A stretch of DNA of 8,147 bases from CAG-1031 sp964556785 (GCA_964556785.1 CAZKXM010000088.1:1-8147); one strand, 5' to 3'; positions 1 to 6,750 are shown, numbered from the stretch's first letter. Numbers and translations are program-made. Notes: generated from the sequence alone by a model not told the origin.

Positions 1-921
1 CTCGATCAGAAAACCAAACGCATGGCCCAGGAAGAGAAGCAGGCCAGCAAGCGCCGCAAAACCCTCGAGCGCGAGCTCGAATGGGTCAGAATGGCCCCCA
101 AAGCGCGTCAGGCAAAAGGCAAGGCACGACTCAACTCTTACGACCGACTCCTCAACGAGGACCAGAAGGCCCGCGAGGAAAAACTCGAGATTTTCATTCC
201 CAACGGTCCGCGCCTTGGCGCCAAGGTTATCGAGGCCCACGGCCTGAGCAAGGCTTTCGGCAAAAAGCAGCTCTTCGAGAACCTCGACTTCACTCTGCCC
301 CCTAATGGCATCGTGGGTGTGATAGGCCCCAACGGAGCCGGCAAGACAACCCTGTTCCGCCTCATCATGGGTCAGGAGAAGCCCGATGCCGGAACATTTG
401 ACGTGGGCGAGACCGTAAAGGTGGCCTACGTTGACCAGACACATCACGATCTGCTTCCCGAAAAGACTGTCTATGAAGTGATTTCGCAAGGCACCGAAAG
501 CTTCCGCATGGGCGGACGCGACGTCAACGCCCGCGCCTACCTGTCGCGCTTCAACTTCACCGGCGCCGATCAGGAGAAGAAGATCGGAGTACTCTCCGGT
601 GGCGAACGCAACCGTCTGCACCTGGCCATGGCGCTTAAGCAGGAGGGCAACGTGCTGCTCCTCGACGAGCCCACCAACGATATCGACGTCAACACCCTGC
701 GCGCTCTCGAGGAGGGCCTTGAGGAATTTGCCGGTTGCGCCGTGGTTGTGAGCCACGACCGCTGGTTCCTCGACCGTATCTGCACCCACATCCTTTCGTT
801 TGAGGGCGAGGGCAAGGTTGTGTTCTACGAAGGCTCATACAGCGACTATGAGGACTACAAGCGCGCCCACAACGGCGGCAAGGAGCCAACGCGTCGCCGC
901 TACCGCAAGCTCATGGAATAA
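1..921 (+). CDS. ettA: Energy-dependent translational throttle protein EttA (ABC-F ATPase), C-terminal part
   Basis: The gene enters from the left edge and is open from base 1, so about 306 residues are visible of the roughly 555 usual for EttA. EttA is a soluble ABC-F ATPase that binds the ribosomal E site and gates entry into elongation according to the ATP/ADP ratio. Visible residues about 1-60 are the charged inter-domain linker that forms the P-site tRNA interaction motif, with the family string LERELEWVR followed by the basic KARQAKGKARL. The second ABC domain follows, with Walker A GPNGAGKT (about 109-116), signature LSGGE (198-202), Walker B LLLDEP with catalytic Glu 223, and switch His in SHDRWFLDRI. 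The stretch FIPNGPRLG and the basic C-terminus RRRYRKLME are EttA-like rather than Uup- or YheS-like. It is convergent with the channel gene and separated from it by a hairpin. The start and the first ABC domain lie outside the window. Confidence 0.95.
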   Translation, partial: LDQKTKRMAQEEKQASKRRKTLERELEWVRMAPKARQAKGKARLNSYDRLLNEDQKAREEKLEIFIPNGPRLGAKVIEAHGLSKAFGKKQLFENLDFTLPPNGIVGVIGPNGAGKTTLFRLIMGQEKPDAGTFDVGETVKVAYVDQTHHDLLPEKTVYEVISQGTESFRMGGRDVNARAYLSRFNFTGADQEKKIGVLSGGERNRLHLAMALKQEGNVLLLDEPTNDIDVNTLRALEEGLEEFAGCAVVVSHDRWFLDRICTHILSFEGEGKVVFYEGSYSDYEDYKRAHNGGKEPTRRRYRKLME

Positions 922-948
922 TTTCCATCATAACATCTCCCCCACTTT

Positions 949-996
949 AACAGCGAAGAGACACTCGTGAAAACATCAGAATGTCTCTTCGCTGTT
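949..996. terminator. Perfect 15-bp hairpin between convergent genes (probable bidirectional terminator)
   Basis: The arms AACAGCGAAGAGACA (949-963) and TGTCTCTTCGCTGTT (982-996) are exact reverse complements around an 18-nt loop. The hairpin lies 27 nt after the ettA stop and 21 nt from the stop of the opposing channel gene, where a shared terminator is expected. The sequence after the stem is AT-rich on the plus strand (ATATGTCTATATTG), but there is no classical long U tract on either strand, so termination efficiency is inferred. Confidence 0.75.
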
Positions 997-1017
997 ATAT
1001 GTCTATATTGCAGACGG

Positions 1018-2301
1018 TTACTTAGGCTGCGGTGTTGGAGCGGCGGCGCCCTGCGAGAGCTTTGCAGGAGTGCCGTCGTAGTCAATAAACTGAATCTGGC
1101 TGATGTCGGTGCCAGAAGGGATGTTGAACAGCTGCAATCCGAAGATGGGTGCCACCGAGGCGATATGTTCGAACAAGGCACTCTGGATTGCCTCATATTC
1201 CGTCCAGACCGTAGTGGCCGTGAAGCAGTAGATCTGCAGCGGCAGACCCGCATTGGTGGGCTCCATCACACGGATCAGAATCTGCTCGGTGTGGCTGAAC
1301 TGATCGTGAGTGAGGATGTAGCGGCACATGTAGGCTCGGAACAGGCCGAGATTCGTGTCGATCGTGCCGTTGACGGCAGCCTGATTGGGATTGAATGTAG
1401 GCGCATCGCCTGCCTTGGCAACAAAGTCCTGGATCAGCGGCAGTTTCGCGGCGATTTCCTGAGCCTTTTCGCGGGTGATCGGCTGCACCGAGCTGAAGTC
1501 GAAGATCACACTGCGCGCAATGCGGCGACACCCCGACTCCTTCATGCCGCGATAGTTCTGAAACGAAGTCGACACCAGAGTGTAAGGCGGACAGGTTACG
1601 ATCGTGTTGTCGAAGTTCTGTACCTTTACGGCTGTCAGCGACACATCGAGCACCGTTCCGTTAGCCGGAGTGGAGGGCACCACAATCCAGTCGCCGACGT
1701 GCACCATATCGTTGAGCGCCAGCTGCAACCCAGCAGTGAAGCCCAGAATGCTGTCTTTGAAAATCAGCATCAGCGCCGCCGCAAAGGCACCGAGACCGGC
1801 CAGAAGGGTGCCGGGCGACTTGTCGATCAGCACCGACACGATGATGATACCCGACACAAGCCACAGAATTCCCTTTGCTGTGTTCAGAATCCCTTTGAGC
1901 GGCAGATTGCGGGCATTGTCGTGCTCGTTATAGCGGTTCCAGATAAATGTCAGCACGGCCGAAAGGGCGATGCCGATCACGATTATCGTATAGACAACCA
2001 ATATCTTCATCAGCCACTCCGACAGCTTGGTGGCGTTCAGGGCCAGCGGAATCATACCCATGATCACCAGCGGAGGAATCACATGGCTGCAACGCAGCAA
2101 CAGCTTCTCCTGAAGGATCTGACGGGCAATATCGCTGTTGCGCACCTTCACGAACTTCCTGACCAGAAAAAGCACCAGCTTCTTGATCAGCATGCCGAAA
2201 AGGAGCCCGACAAGAACAAAGGCCGTGACGTAAAAAATCTGATCCAGAGTAGGATTTTTCGGGATACCCAGCGCTATCAGGAGCCTGTTGATATGGCTCA
2301 T
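1018..2301 (-). CDS. ybdG: Miniconductance mechanosensitive channel, MscS superfamily, YbdG type
   Basis: The product is an inner-membrane channel that should open under membrane tension and release solutes during osmotic downshock. With the ATG at 2299-2301 it has 427 residues, close to the 415 of E. coli YbdG. Hydrophobic segments lie near residues 21-48, 72-90, 98-121 and 143-160, followed by the pore-lining helix around 163-182, rich in Gly and Ala and ending in FKD. Next come the MscS beta domain (GDWIVVP, then VKVQNFDNTIVTCP) and a YbdG-type cytoplasmic part with NLGLFRAY and GLPLQIYCFT near 317-362. The tail is low in complexity (GAAAPTPQPK). The frame stays open upstream to an ATG at 2400, but MSHINRLLIALGI aligns with the YbdG N-terminus and the extra 33 residues look non-coding, so I chose 2301. 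The gene is monocistronic and convergent with ettA. No clean TAnnTTTG box is visible upstream on this strand. Confidence 0.92.
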   Translation of the reverse strand: MSHINRLLIALGIPKNPTLDQIFYVTAFVLVGLLFGMLIKKLVLFLVRKFVKVRNSDIARQILQEKLLLRCSHVIPPLVIMGMIPLALNATKLSEWLMKILVVYTIIVIGIALSAVLTFIWNRYNEHDNARNLPLKGILNTAKGILWLVSGIIIVSVLIDKSPGTLLAGLGAFAAALMLIFKDSILGFTAGLQLALNDMVHVGDWIVVPSTPANGTVLDVSLTAVKVQNFDNTIVTCPPYTLVSTSFQNYRGMKESGCRRIARSVIFDFSSVQPITREKAQEIAAKLPLIQDFVAKAGDAPTFNPNQAAVNGTIDTNLGLFRAYMCRYILTHDQFSHTEQILIRVMEPTNAGLPLQIYCFTATTVWTEYEAIQSALFEHIASVAPIFGLQLFNIPSGTDISQIQFIDYDGTPAKLSQGAAAPTPQPK

Positions 2302-2403
2302 GATCCAGAGGGCAAATTCGTGTGACGGGATAATTTCACAGGGAATCATCATAATGCAATGAACGTTTTTACTTACATTAACAATCGCAGCAGCAATCAT
2401 GTT

Positions 2404-2454
2404 TAAGAGCCTGTCCCAAAAAATTAGTTATCTGCTGTTTTAGACCGGCTCTTA
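2404..2454. repeat. 51-bp terminal-inverted-repeat element, MITE or IS-end remnant
   Basis: The left end TAAGAGCCTGTC (2404-2415) and the reverse complement of the right end, TAAGAGCCGGTC (2443-2454), match at 11 of 12 positions, with the outer 8 bp perfect. The trinucleotide GTT sits immediately outside both ends (2401-2403 and 2455-2457), as a 3-bp target duplication would. The left end continues as GCCTGTCCCAAAA, which resembles terminal repeats of some transposase families as I remember them; this is not verified. A transcription terminator makes little sense between two divergent promoters. A regulatory hairpin or chance palindrome remains possible. Confidence 0.5.
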
Positions 2455-2517
2455 GTTAAAAGGTGTGAAATCGTCACATTTTATCATGCCGACCGATAAT
2501 TCTCACGCATAATTCGG

Positions 2518-2525
2518 TAAATTTG
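2518..2525 (+). promoter_or_regulatory. Bacteroidota -7 promoter box for the M6 protease gene
   Basis: TAAATTTG matches the Bacteroidota primary sigma factor consensus TAnnTTTG exactly. No TTG is present at the expected -33 position (about 2495-2497 reads GAT), so the promoter may be weak or regulated. Transcription would start near 2530, giving a leader of about 90 nt before the ATG at 2622. Confidence 0.55.
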
Positions 2526-2621
2526 CACGTTAGTAGGAATAATCCGTTTACATTTGACAGGACAGGGGACAGATTTTCTCCCCGACATAAAGAGACAACA
2601 ACAATCACACTCAAAACAATA

Positions 2622-5468
2622 ATGAACCACATCAAGACACTACTTTTTGGCGCCGCATCGCTTCTTGCAGTGCAGTCGGCCAATGCCGTAGCCGCCTATC
2701 CCGGCCTGCTCACCATGCAGCAGCCCGACGGAACCACAGTCGAAATTCAGATTGTGGGCGACGAGTTTGGCTCGGCAGTCCTCACCGAGGACGGTTATCT
2801 TCTGAAGCAGGAGGGCCGGGGCTATTACTATGCCGATCTCGACAACAACGGCAACACCGTTTCGTCGGGCATCCTCGCCACGGCTCCCTCAGCACGTTCA
2901 GCAAAGGCAAACGAGTTTCTGCGTGGAGTTGACATGCAGGGCCGTGTTTTCCCGGCCCTGGAGCGCATCCATGCCGCAAACCGCAGCATGTCGGCAACCT
3001 ACGGCGACATGCCTCAGGCCGTGTTTGCCAAGGCAGGTCCCGGTCTGTTCCCCAAGTCGAAATTCCCCACAACCGGCAAGATCAAGGCTCTGGTGATCCT
3101 CGTTGAGTTCCCCGATCAGCCCTTCACGCTCGGCGACGCAGCTCACGATTATTTCACCCGTTTGCTCACCGAGCCCGGGTTCAGCGACTACGATGCCACC
3201 GGCTCGGCCGCCGACTGGTTCCGCGACAACAGCTGCGGTCAGTTCGACCCCCAGTTTGACGTTTACGGCCCGGTAATGCTCCCCAATGAGATGGCATACT
3301 ACGGCGGCCACGACGGTAACCGCAGCGACATCCGTCCGCAGCGCATGATCACCGACGCCTGCGCCATCCTCGACCCCGAGGTTGACTTCAGCCAGTATGA
3401 CAACGACCACGACGGCTATGTCGACAACGTGTTCGTGTTCTATTCAGGCCTCTCTGAAGCTGCCGGCGGTACAGCCGACACCATCTGGCCCCACTCATGG
3501 GACATCTCCACACCCGAACCCGAAGGCAAGTATATTCACGACGGTGTACAGCTCGAGCACTACGCGTGCAGCAACGAGTGGCACTACAAGGAAAATCTTC
3601 CCGACGGCATCGGCACATTCGTCCATGAGTTCTCACACGTGATGGGTCTGCCCGACCTTTATGCCACCAAGTCGCAGTTCAGCTACTATTACACTCCCAA
3701 CGAATGGGACACCCTTGACCGCGGCAACTACAACAACAACAGCCGCACCCCGCCCTGCTACAGCGCCTTCGAGCGCTATGCCCTCGGCTGGCTCGAGCCC
3801 ATGGAGGTTACCAAGGCCATGGACATCCGCCTCAACCCGATCAGCGACTCCAACACCGCGCTCCGCATCTCAACCGTAGGCAATCCGCTCGAGTTCTTCC
3901 TGCTCGAGAACCGCCAGAAAAAGGGTTGGGACACCTATCTGCCCGGCCACGGCATGCTCGCATGGCACATCGACTATGAAAGCGGTGTGTGGACCAACAA
4001 TGTTGTCAACGACAATCAGGACCACCAGCGCGTCGACATCGAGGAGGCCAACAACATGCGCAGCGTGAGCACCCGCGGCGGCGTGCCCTTCCCCGGTACT
4101 GAAAACGTTACCGAGTTCACCGACTATACCCGCCCCTCGATGCTCGCATGGAACAACACCCCCACAGGTAAGCCCGTGACCGACATCGCCGAGAGCGAAG
4201 ACGGAATCATCACCCTCAAGGTTATGGGTGGCGGCAAGGTTTTCGATGCGCCTCAGGTGAAGGTGACCGACATCCATCACGAAGGATTCACCGCAAGCTG
4301 GGCCCCCGACAACAACGCAACCATGTATGAGGTGAGCGTGTATGCAGTGCGCAATTCACAGCGCATCTATGCCGACGGCTACAACCGCCGCAACGCCGGC
4401 TGCACCTCGTCGATCGAGGTTACCGGCCTCGAGCCCCAGACAGAATACTATGTCGAGGTTCGTAACGCCAACCTCTATGCCGAGTCAGAACCCTCCGATC
4501 CCGTAAAGGTCAAGACCCTCAAGGCTGAGTTTGTCAACTTCTGCCCCGTGGTTACCGAAGAGACTGACATCGAGTCACATAAGTTCACAGCCAACTGGAA
4601 CGAAATGGCCGATGCAGTTGACTATCGCGTCAATGTCTACACCAAGACCAAGGGCGAGCCCGTGGTTGAGCTCTGCGATGTGGCCAACGGCCTCACCGAT
4701 CTCCCCGCAGGATGGACCACCAGCGCTACCGCTGTCTACAACCAGACATCGTATAGCGGCGCAGCTGTGCCCGCACTCCGCTTCTCGGCCGACGGCCGAT
4801 TCATTGAATCGCCCCGCTTCACAAAAGATATCAGCGGACTGAGCTTCTGGTCGCGCGGCGTCAATGCCAAGGGCAAAGGCACGCTGAAGGTCTTCGGACT
4901 TGTTAACGGCGAATGGGTTGAACTCGACTCTTATATCCCCAGCGACGACAAAGGCGGAAGCACCTATGAGCTCCATGCCGACCTCATCCCCGAGGGCGTG
5001 CGCGCCATCCGCGTGGCCCTGGCCTGCAACGAAGCATGCAATGTGTCGGTCGACGACATCAAGGTGCTCTGGGGTGGCGATGAACAGATCGTCATGCTGC
5101 CCGCATTTACCGATGCAGCAGCCGGCGGTGCAACAAGCCTTAAGGTCACCAACCTGAACCATCTCACCACCTACTACTACACTGTTGCAGGTGTCAATGC
5201 AGCCGGTCAGGTTTCGCGCGCCTCGAAAGAGAAAGCCATCACAACCCCCGACGGCCCCGACTCGATCGAGAACATCGACACTGCCGCCGGCAACTTCCGC
5301 GTCAGTGTGTCGGGCAACCGACTGATGTTCTTCGATGCCGAAGGTCCCGTGACCGTCACCACCCCCGCAGGTGCGTCGTTCACCACCAACAGCAATGAAG
5401 CAACCGTTGTGCGTGGCATCTACATTGTCAGCAACGGAGCCAAGGCCGTTAAGGTTATCGTAAGATAA
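2622..5468 (+). CDS. Secreted M6-family metalloprotease with fibronectin III modules and a T9SS-like C-terminal domain
   Basis: This is a predicted extracellular zinc protease of 948 residues, related to immune inhibitor A. The ATG at 2622 starts a clear signal peptide (MNHIKTLLFGAASLLAV, cleavage near residues 22-25); the frame is open upstream, but that would bury the signal. Residues about 26-150 look like a propeptide. The catalytic domain begins near 152 (KIKALVILVEFPDQ), carries an acidic DNDHDGYVD (260-268) that may bind calcium, and has the zinc motif HEFSHVMGLPD (335-345; ligands H335 and H339, general base E336, possible third ligand D345). The Met-turn position reads WDTLDRGNY, with Leu 365 instead of Met. 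A fibronectin III domain spans about 543-633. A second is split around an inserted beta-rich region (about 686-819) and resumes through TTYYYTVAGVNAAGQVS to about 876. The last 68 residues, ending GIYIVSNGAKAVKVIVR, resemble a type IX secretion sorting domain. The substrate is unknown; the gene is monocistronic, with its own promoter box and terminator. Confidence 0.9.
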   Translation: MNHIKTLLFGAASLLAVQSANAVAAYPGLLTMQQPDGTTVEIQIVGDEFGSAVLTEDGYLLKQEGRGYYYADLDNNGNTVSSGILATAPSARSAKANEFLRGVDMQGRVFPALERIHAANRSMSATYGDMPQAVFAKAGPGLFPKSKFPTTGKIKALVILVEFPDQPFTLGDAAHDYFTRLLTEPGFSDYDATGSAADWFRDNSCGQFDPQFDVYGPVMLPNEMAYYGGHDGNRSDIRPQRMITDACAILDPEVDFSQYDNDHDGYVDNVFVFYSGLSEAAGGTADTIWPHSWDISTPEPEGKYIHDGVQLEHYACSNEWHYKENLPDGIGTFVHEFSHVMGLPDLYATKSQFSYYYTPNEWDTLDRGNYNNNSRTPPCYSAFERYALGWLEPMEVTKAMDIRLNPISDSNTALRISTVGNPLEFFLLENRQKKGWDTYLPGHGMLAWHIDYESGVWTNNVVNDNQDHQRVDIEEANNMRSVSTRGGVPFPGTENVTEFTDYTRPSMLAWNNTPTGKPVTDIAESEDGIITLKVMGGGKVFDAPQVKVTDIHHEGFTASWAPDNNATMYEVSVYAVRNSQRIYADGYNRRNAGCTSSIEVTGLEPQTEYYVEVRNANLYAESEPSDPVKVKTLKAEFVNFCPVVTEETDIESHKFTANWNEMADAVDYRVNVYTKTKGEPVVELCDVANGLTDLPAGWTTSATAVYNQTSYSGAAVPALRFSADGRFIESPRFTKDISGLSFWSRGVNAKGKGTLKVFGLVNGEWVELDSYIPSDDKGGSTYELHADLIPEGVRAIRVALACNEACNVSVDDIKVLWGGDEQIVMLPAFTDAAAGGATSLKVTNLNHLTTYYYTVAGVNAAGQVSRASKEKAITTPDGPDSIENIDTAAGNFRVSVSGNRLMFFDAEGPVTVTTPAGASFTTNSNEATVVRGIYIVSNGAKAVKVIVR

Positions 5469-5507
5469 TCCATCCCGGCAAACAGCTTCAACCCCAAGAT
5501 TAACCCG

Positions 5508-5550
5508 ATCGGGGCCACCGCAAGAACTCTTTTTTGCGGCTGGCCCCGAT
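5508..5550 (+). terminator. Strong hairpin terminator of the M6 protease gene
   Basis: ATCGGGGCCA (5508-5517) pairs perfectly with TGGCCCCGAT (5541-5550). After a single bulged C (5540), CCGCAA (5518-5523) pairs with TTGCGG (5534-5539), closing a 10-nt loop. That gives 16 bp with one bulge, 39 nt after the stop codon. The downstream run TGTTTTG is only a short U tract, but the stem is very stable. The distal end of the stem touches the -33 element of the next promoter. Confidence 0.85.
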
Positions 5551-5580
5551 TGCTGTTTTGACGAAAAAAAGCTATATTTG
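5550..5580 (+). promoter_or_regulatory. Bacteroidota promoter for the DUF4491-hypB operon
   Basis: A -33 TTG (5550-5552) is followed after exactly 20 nt by TATATTTG (5573-5580), a full match to TAnnTTTG. The spacing equals that of the gyrB promoter in this window, which supports both. The predicted transcription start is about 5585-5588, immediately before the ATG at 5589. Confidence 0.75.
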
Positions 5581-5588
5581 CAGTCGTC

Positions 5589-5900
5589 ATGACGGAATTT
5601 CTTTCACACTACCATCTGCTTGGCCTGACCATCGGTCTGATGACATTTCTGATCATCGGCCTTTTCCATCCCCTTGTTATCAAGGGGGAATACTATTTCG
5701 GCACCGGTTGCTGGAAGGTGTTTCTCGCTTTCGGTCTGGCGTCGTTTGCAGGCGCATTGATTGTGAGCGATGTGTTCTGGTCTACCCTCCTCGGAGTGAT
5801 CGCATTCTCCTGTTTCTGGTCGATCAAAGAGGTGTTTGAACAGGCCGAACGGGTGAAGAAAGGATGGTTTCCCGCCAATCCGCGCCGTCAACAAAAATAA
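5589..5900 (+). CDS. DUF4491 family small membrane protein
   Basis: This 103-residue protein of unknown function matches the DUF4491 family as I recall it. The recognisable stretches are GLTIGLMTFLIIGLFHP (about 12-28), VIKGEYYFGTGCWKVFL (30-46) and ERVKKGWFPANPRR (87-100). Three hydrophobic segments lie near residues 9-31, 42-60 and 62-80. A conserved-looking HPLVIKGEYYFGT loop follows the first segment, and a basic C-terminus probably faces the cytoplasm. The start is fixed by family length and by the promoter just upstream, leaving almost no leader. The stop is 11 nt before the hypB ATG, so the two are very likely co-transcribed. The pairing hints at a role connected with nickel or hydrogenase, but that is only inference and no function should be assigned from it. 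Confidence 0.88.
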   Translation: MTEFLSHYHLLGLTIGLMTFLIIGLFHPLVIKGEYYFGTGCWKVFLAFGLASFAGALIVSDVFWSTLLGVIAFSCFWSIKEVFEQAERVKKGWFPANPRRQQK

Positions 5901-5911
5901 TCATAACAGCC

Positions 5912-6622
5912 ATGTGCACCACCTGCGGATGCGAATCGCATCACTCCCACACTCACGGACACTCCGCTTCAGGCCACACTGAGGAGGTGCGTCTTGAAGC
6001 CGACATTCTCGGCGTCAACAACAGCCACGCCGCCTTTAACCGCGGTTTCCTGGCCGGACGCGGAGTCAAGGCATTCAATCTTGTGTCGTCGCCCGGATCG
6101 GGGAAGACATCGCTCCTTGAGGCCACTCTGCGTATTCTGAAGGAGCGCGGAGTCGCTGCCGGAGTGATTGAAGGCGATCAGGAGACAGCCAACGATGCCA
6201 ACCGCATAAAGGCCCTCAGCATACCCGCCGTGCAGATCAACACCCGCAACGGCTGTCACCTCGACGCCCACATGGTTGGTCACGCCCTCGAGGAGCTCGA
6301 TCCGGCCGCCGGTTCGCTTGTGTTCATCGAGAATGTGGGCAATCTCGTGTGCCCGGCAATGTTTGACCTTGGTGAGAGTGCGCGTGTGGTTGTGATCAGC
6401 GTTACCGAGGGCGACGACAAACCCCTGAAATATCCCTACATGTTCGAAAGCGCGCAAGTTTGCGTGATCAACAAGATCGACCTTCTTCCCTACGTCGACA
6501 GTTCGCTCGAACGGTTGAAGCAAAATGTGCTCAGCGTCAATCCGTCGATGCGCTTCTTCGAGGTCTCGGCAACCAAAGGAGAGGGCATGGAGCAGTGGGC
6601 CGACTGGCTCACGAGCCTCTGA
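5912..6622 (+). CDS. hypB: Hydrogenase nickel incorporation GTPase HypB
   Basis: HypB is a cytosolic SIMIBI-class GTPase that, with HypA, delivers nickel to the active site of [NiFe] hydrogenase. The 236-residue product starts MCTTCGC, giving the N-terminal high-affinity nickel motif CxxCxC (C2, C5, C7). A short His-rich stretch follows (six His between 10 and 22). The P-loop is SSPGSGKT (59-66), with EGDQETANDA (87-96) after it and NKID (187-190) as guanine specificity motif. The G-domain metal site is intact: C115 and H116 in GCHLDAH, and C147 in NLVCPAMFD. SATKGEGMEQW closes the domain. E. coli HypB has 290 residues; the difference is mainly a shorter N-terminal region. The frame is open to an ATG at 5864, but that would overlap DUF4491 and displace the Cys motif from the N-terminus, so 5912 is preferred. 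No hypA, C, D, E, F or hydrogenase gene is in the window. Confidence 0.96.
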   Translation: MCTTCGCESHHSHTHGHSASGHTEEVRLEADILGVNNSHAAFNRGFLAGRGVKAFNLVSSPGSGKTSLLEATLRILKERGVAAGVIEGDQETANDANRIKALSIPAVQINTRNGCHLDAHMVGHALEELDPAAGSLVFIENVGNLVCPAMFDLGESARVVVISVTEGDDKPLKYPYMFESAQVCVINKIDLLPYVDSSLERLKQNVLSVNPSMRFFEVSATKGEGMEQWADWLTSL

Positions 6623-6634
6623 GCCGTCCCCCGC

Positions 6635-6718
6635 CGGGGCACATGTTGCACGGTCGCACCACGCTGCCCCGAATGAATTGACAGGGCGCGATTTTTAACA
6701 AAGGATGTCGGGGCTTTT
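6635..6718 (+). terminator. Competing hairpins after hypB, probable terminator
   Basis: Three complementary arms lie in the spacer: CGGGGCA (6635-6641), TGCCCCG (6665-6671) and TCGGGGC (6708-6714). Arm 2 can pair with arm 1 (7 bp, 23-nt loop), or, shifted by one base as GCCCCGA (6666-6672), with arm 3 (7 bp, 35-nt loop). The arm 2-arm 3 stem is followed directly by TTTTCTT, as in an intrinsic terminator. The long loops make efficiency doubtful. The region follows the hypB stop by 12 nt and ends at the gyrB promoter. Confidence 0.45.
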
Positions 6719-6719
6719 C

Positions 6720-6750
6720 TTGCACGAAAGCTGAACATTTTGTATCTTTG
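6720..6750 (+). promoter_or_regulatory. Bacteroidota promoter for gyrB
   Basis: A -33 TTG (6720-6722), a 20-nt spacer and TATCTTTG (6743-6750) form a full match to TTG-N20-TAnnTTTG, the same geometry as the promoter at 5550-5580. Transcription would start near 6755-6758, giving a leader of about 67 nt. The -33 element overlaps the T-rich tail of the preceding hairpin. Confidence 0.75.

Larger units (their letters stand above)
2302..2621. other. Divergent intergenic region
   Basis: These 320 bases separate the divergently transcribed channel and M6 protease genes. They hold the 51-bp inverted-repeat element (2404-2454), the protease promoter box (2518-2525) and a leader of about 90 nt that is A- and C-rich just before the ATG. 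The composition is more AT-rich than the flanking genes. Possible N-terminal extensions of both neighbours run into it but are not supported by family alignment. I see no tRNA, small gene or riboswitch here. Confidence 0.7.

Noticed and set aside
967..2325. Long plus-strand open frame of 452 codons antisense to the channel gene
   Set aside because: It is the shadow of the minus-strand YbdG-type gene, whose protein aligns with the family over its whole length. The plus-strand translation is rich in His, Gln and Arg, resembles no family and would run through the convergent hairpin region.
2302..2400. Upstream start of the channel gene at 2400 (33 extra residues)
   Set aside because: The ATG at 2301 gives an N-terminus that matches YbdG in length and sequence; the extension ends next to the inverted-repeat element and looks intergenic.
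2404..2454. Intrinsic terminator interpretation of the palindrome
   Set aside because: It lies between the start regions of two divergent genes, upstream of both, so there is no transcript for it to end; a mobile-element remnant or regulatory site fits better.
2523..2621. Upstream TTG start of the M6 protease gene
   Set aside because: This TTG lies inside the -7 promoter box, and it would put 33 polar residues in front of a clean signal peptide that begins at 2622.
5864..5911. Upstream ATG start of hypB
   Set aside because: It would overlap the end of DUF4491 and bury the MCTTCGC nickel motif, which in HypB proteins sits at the very N-terminus.
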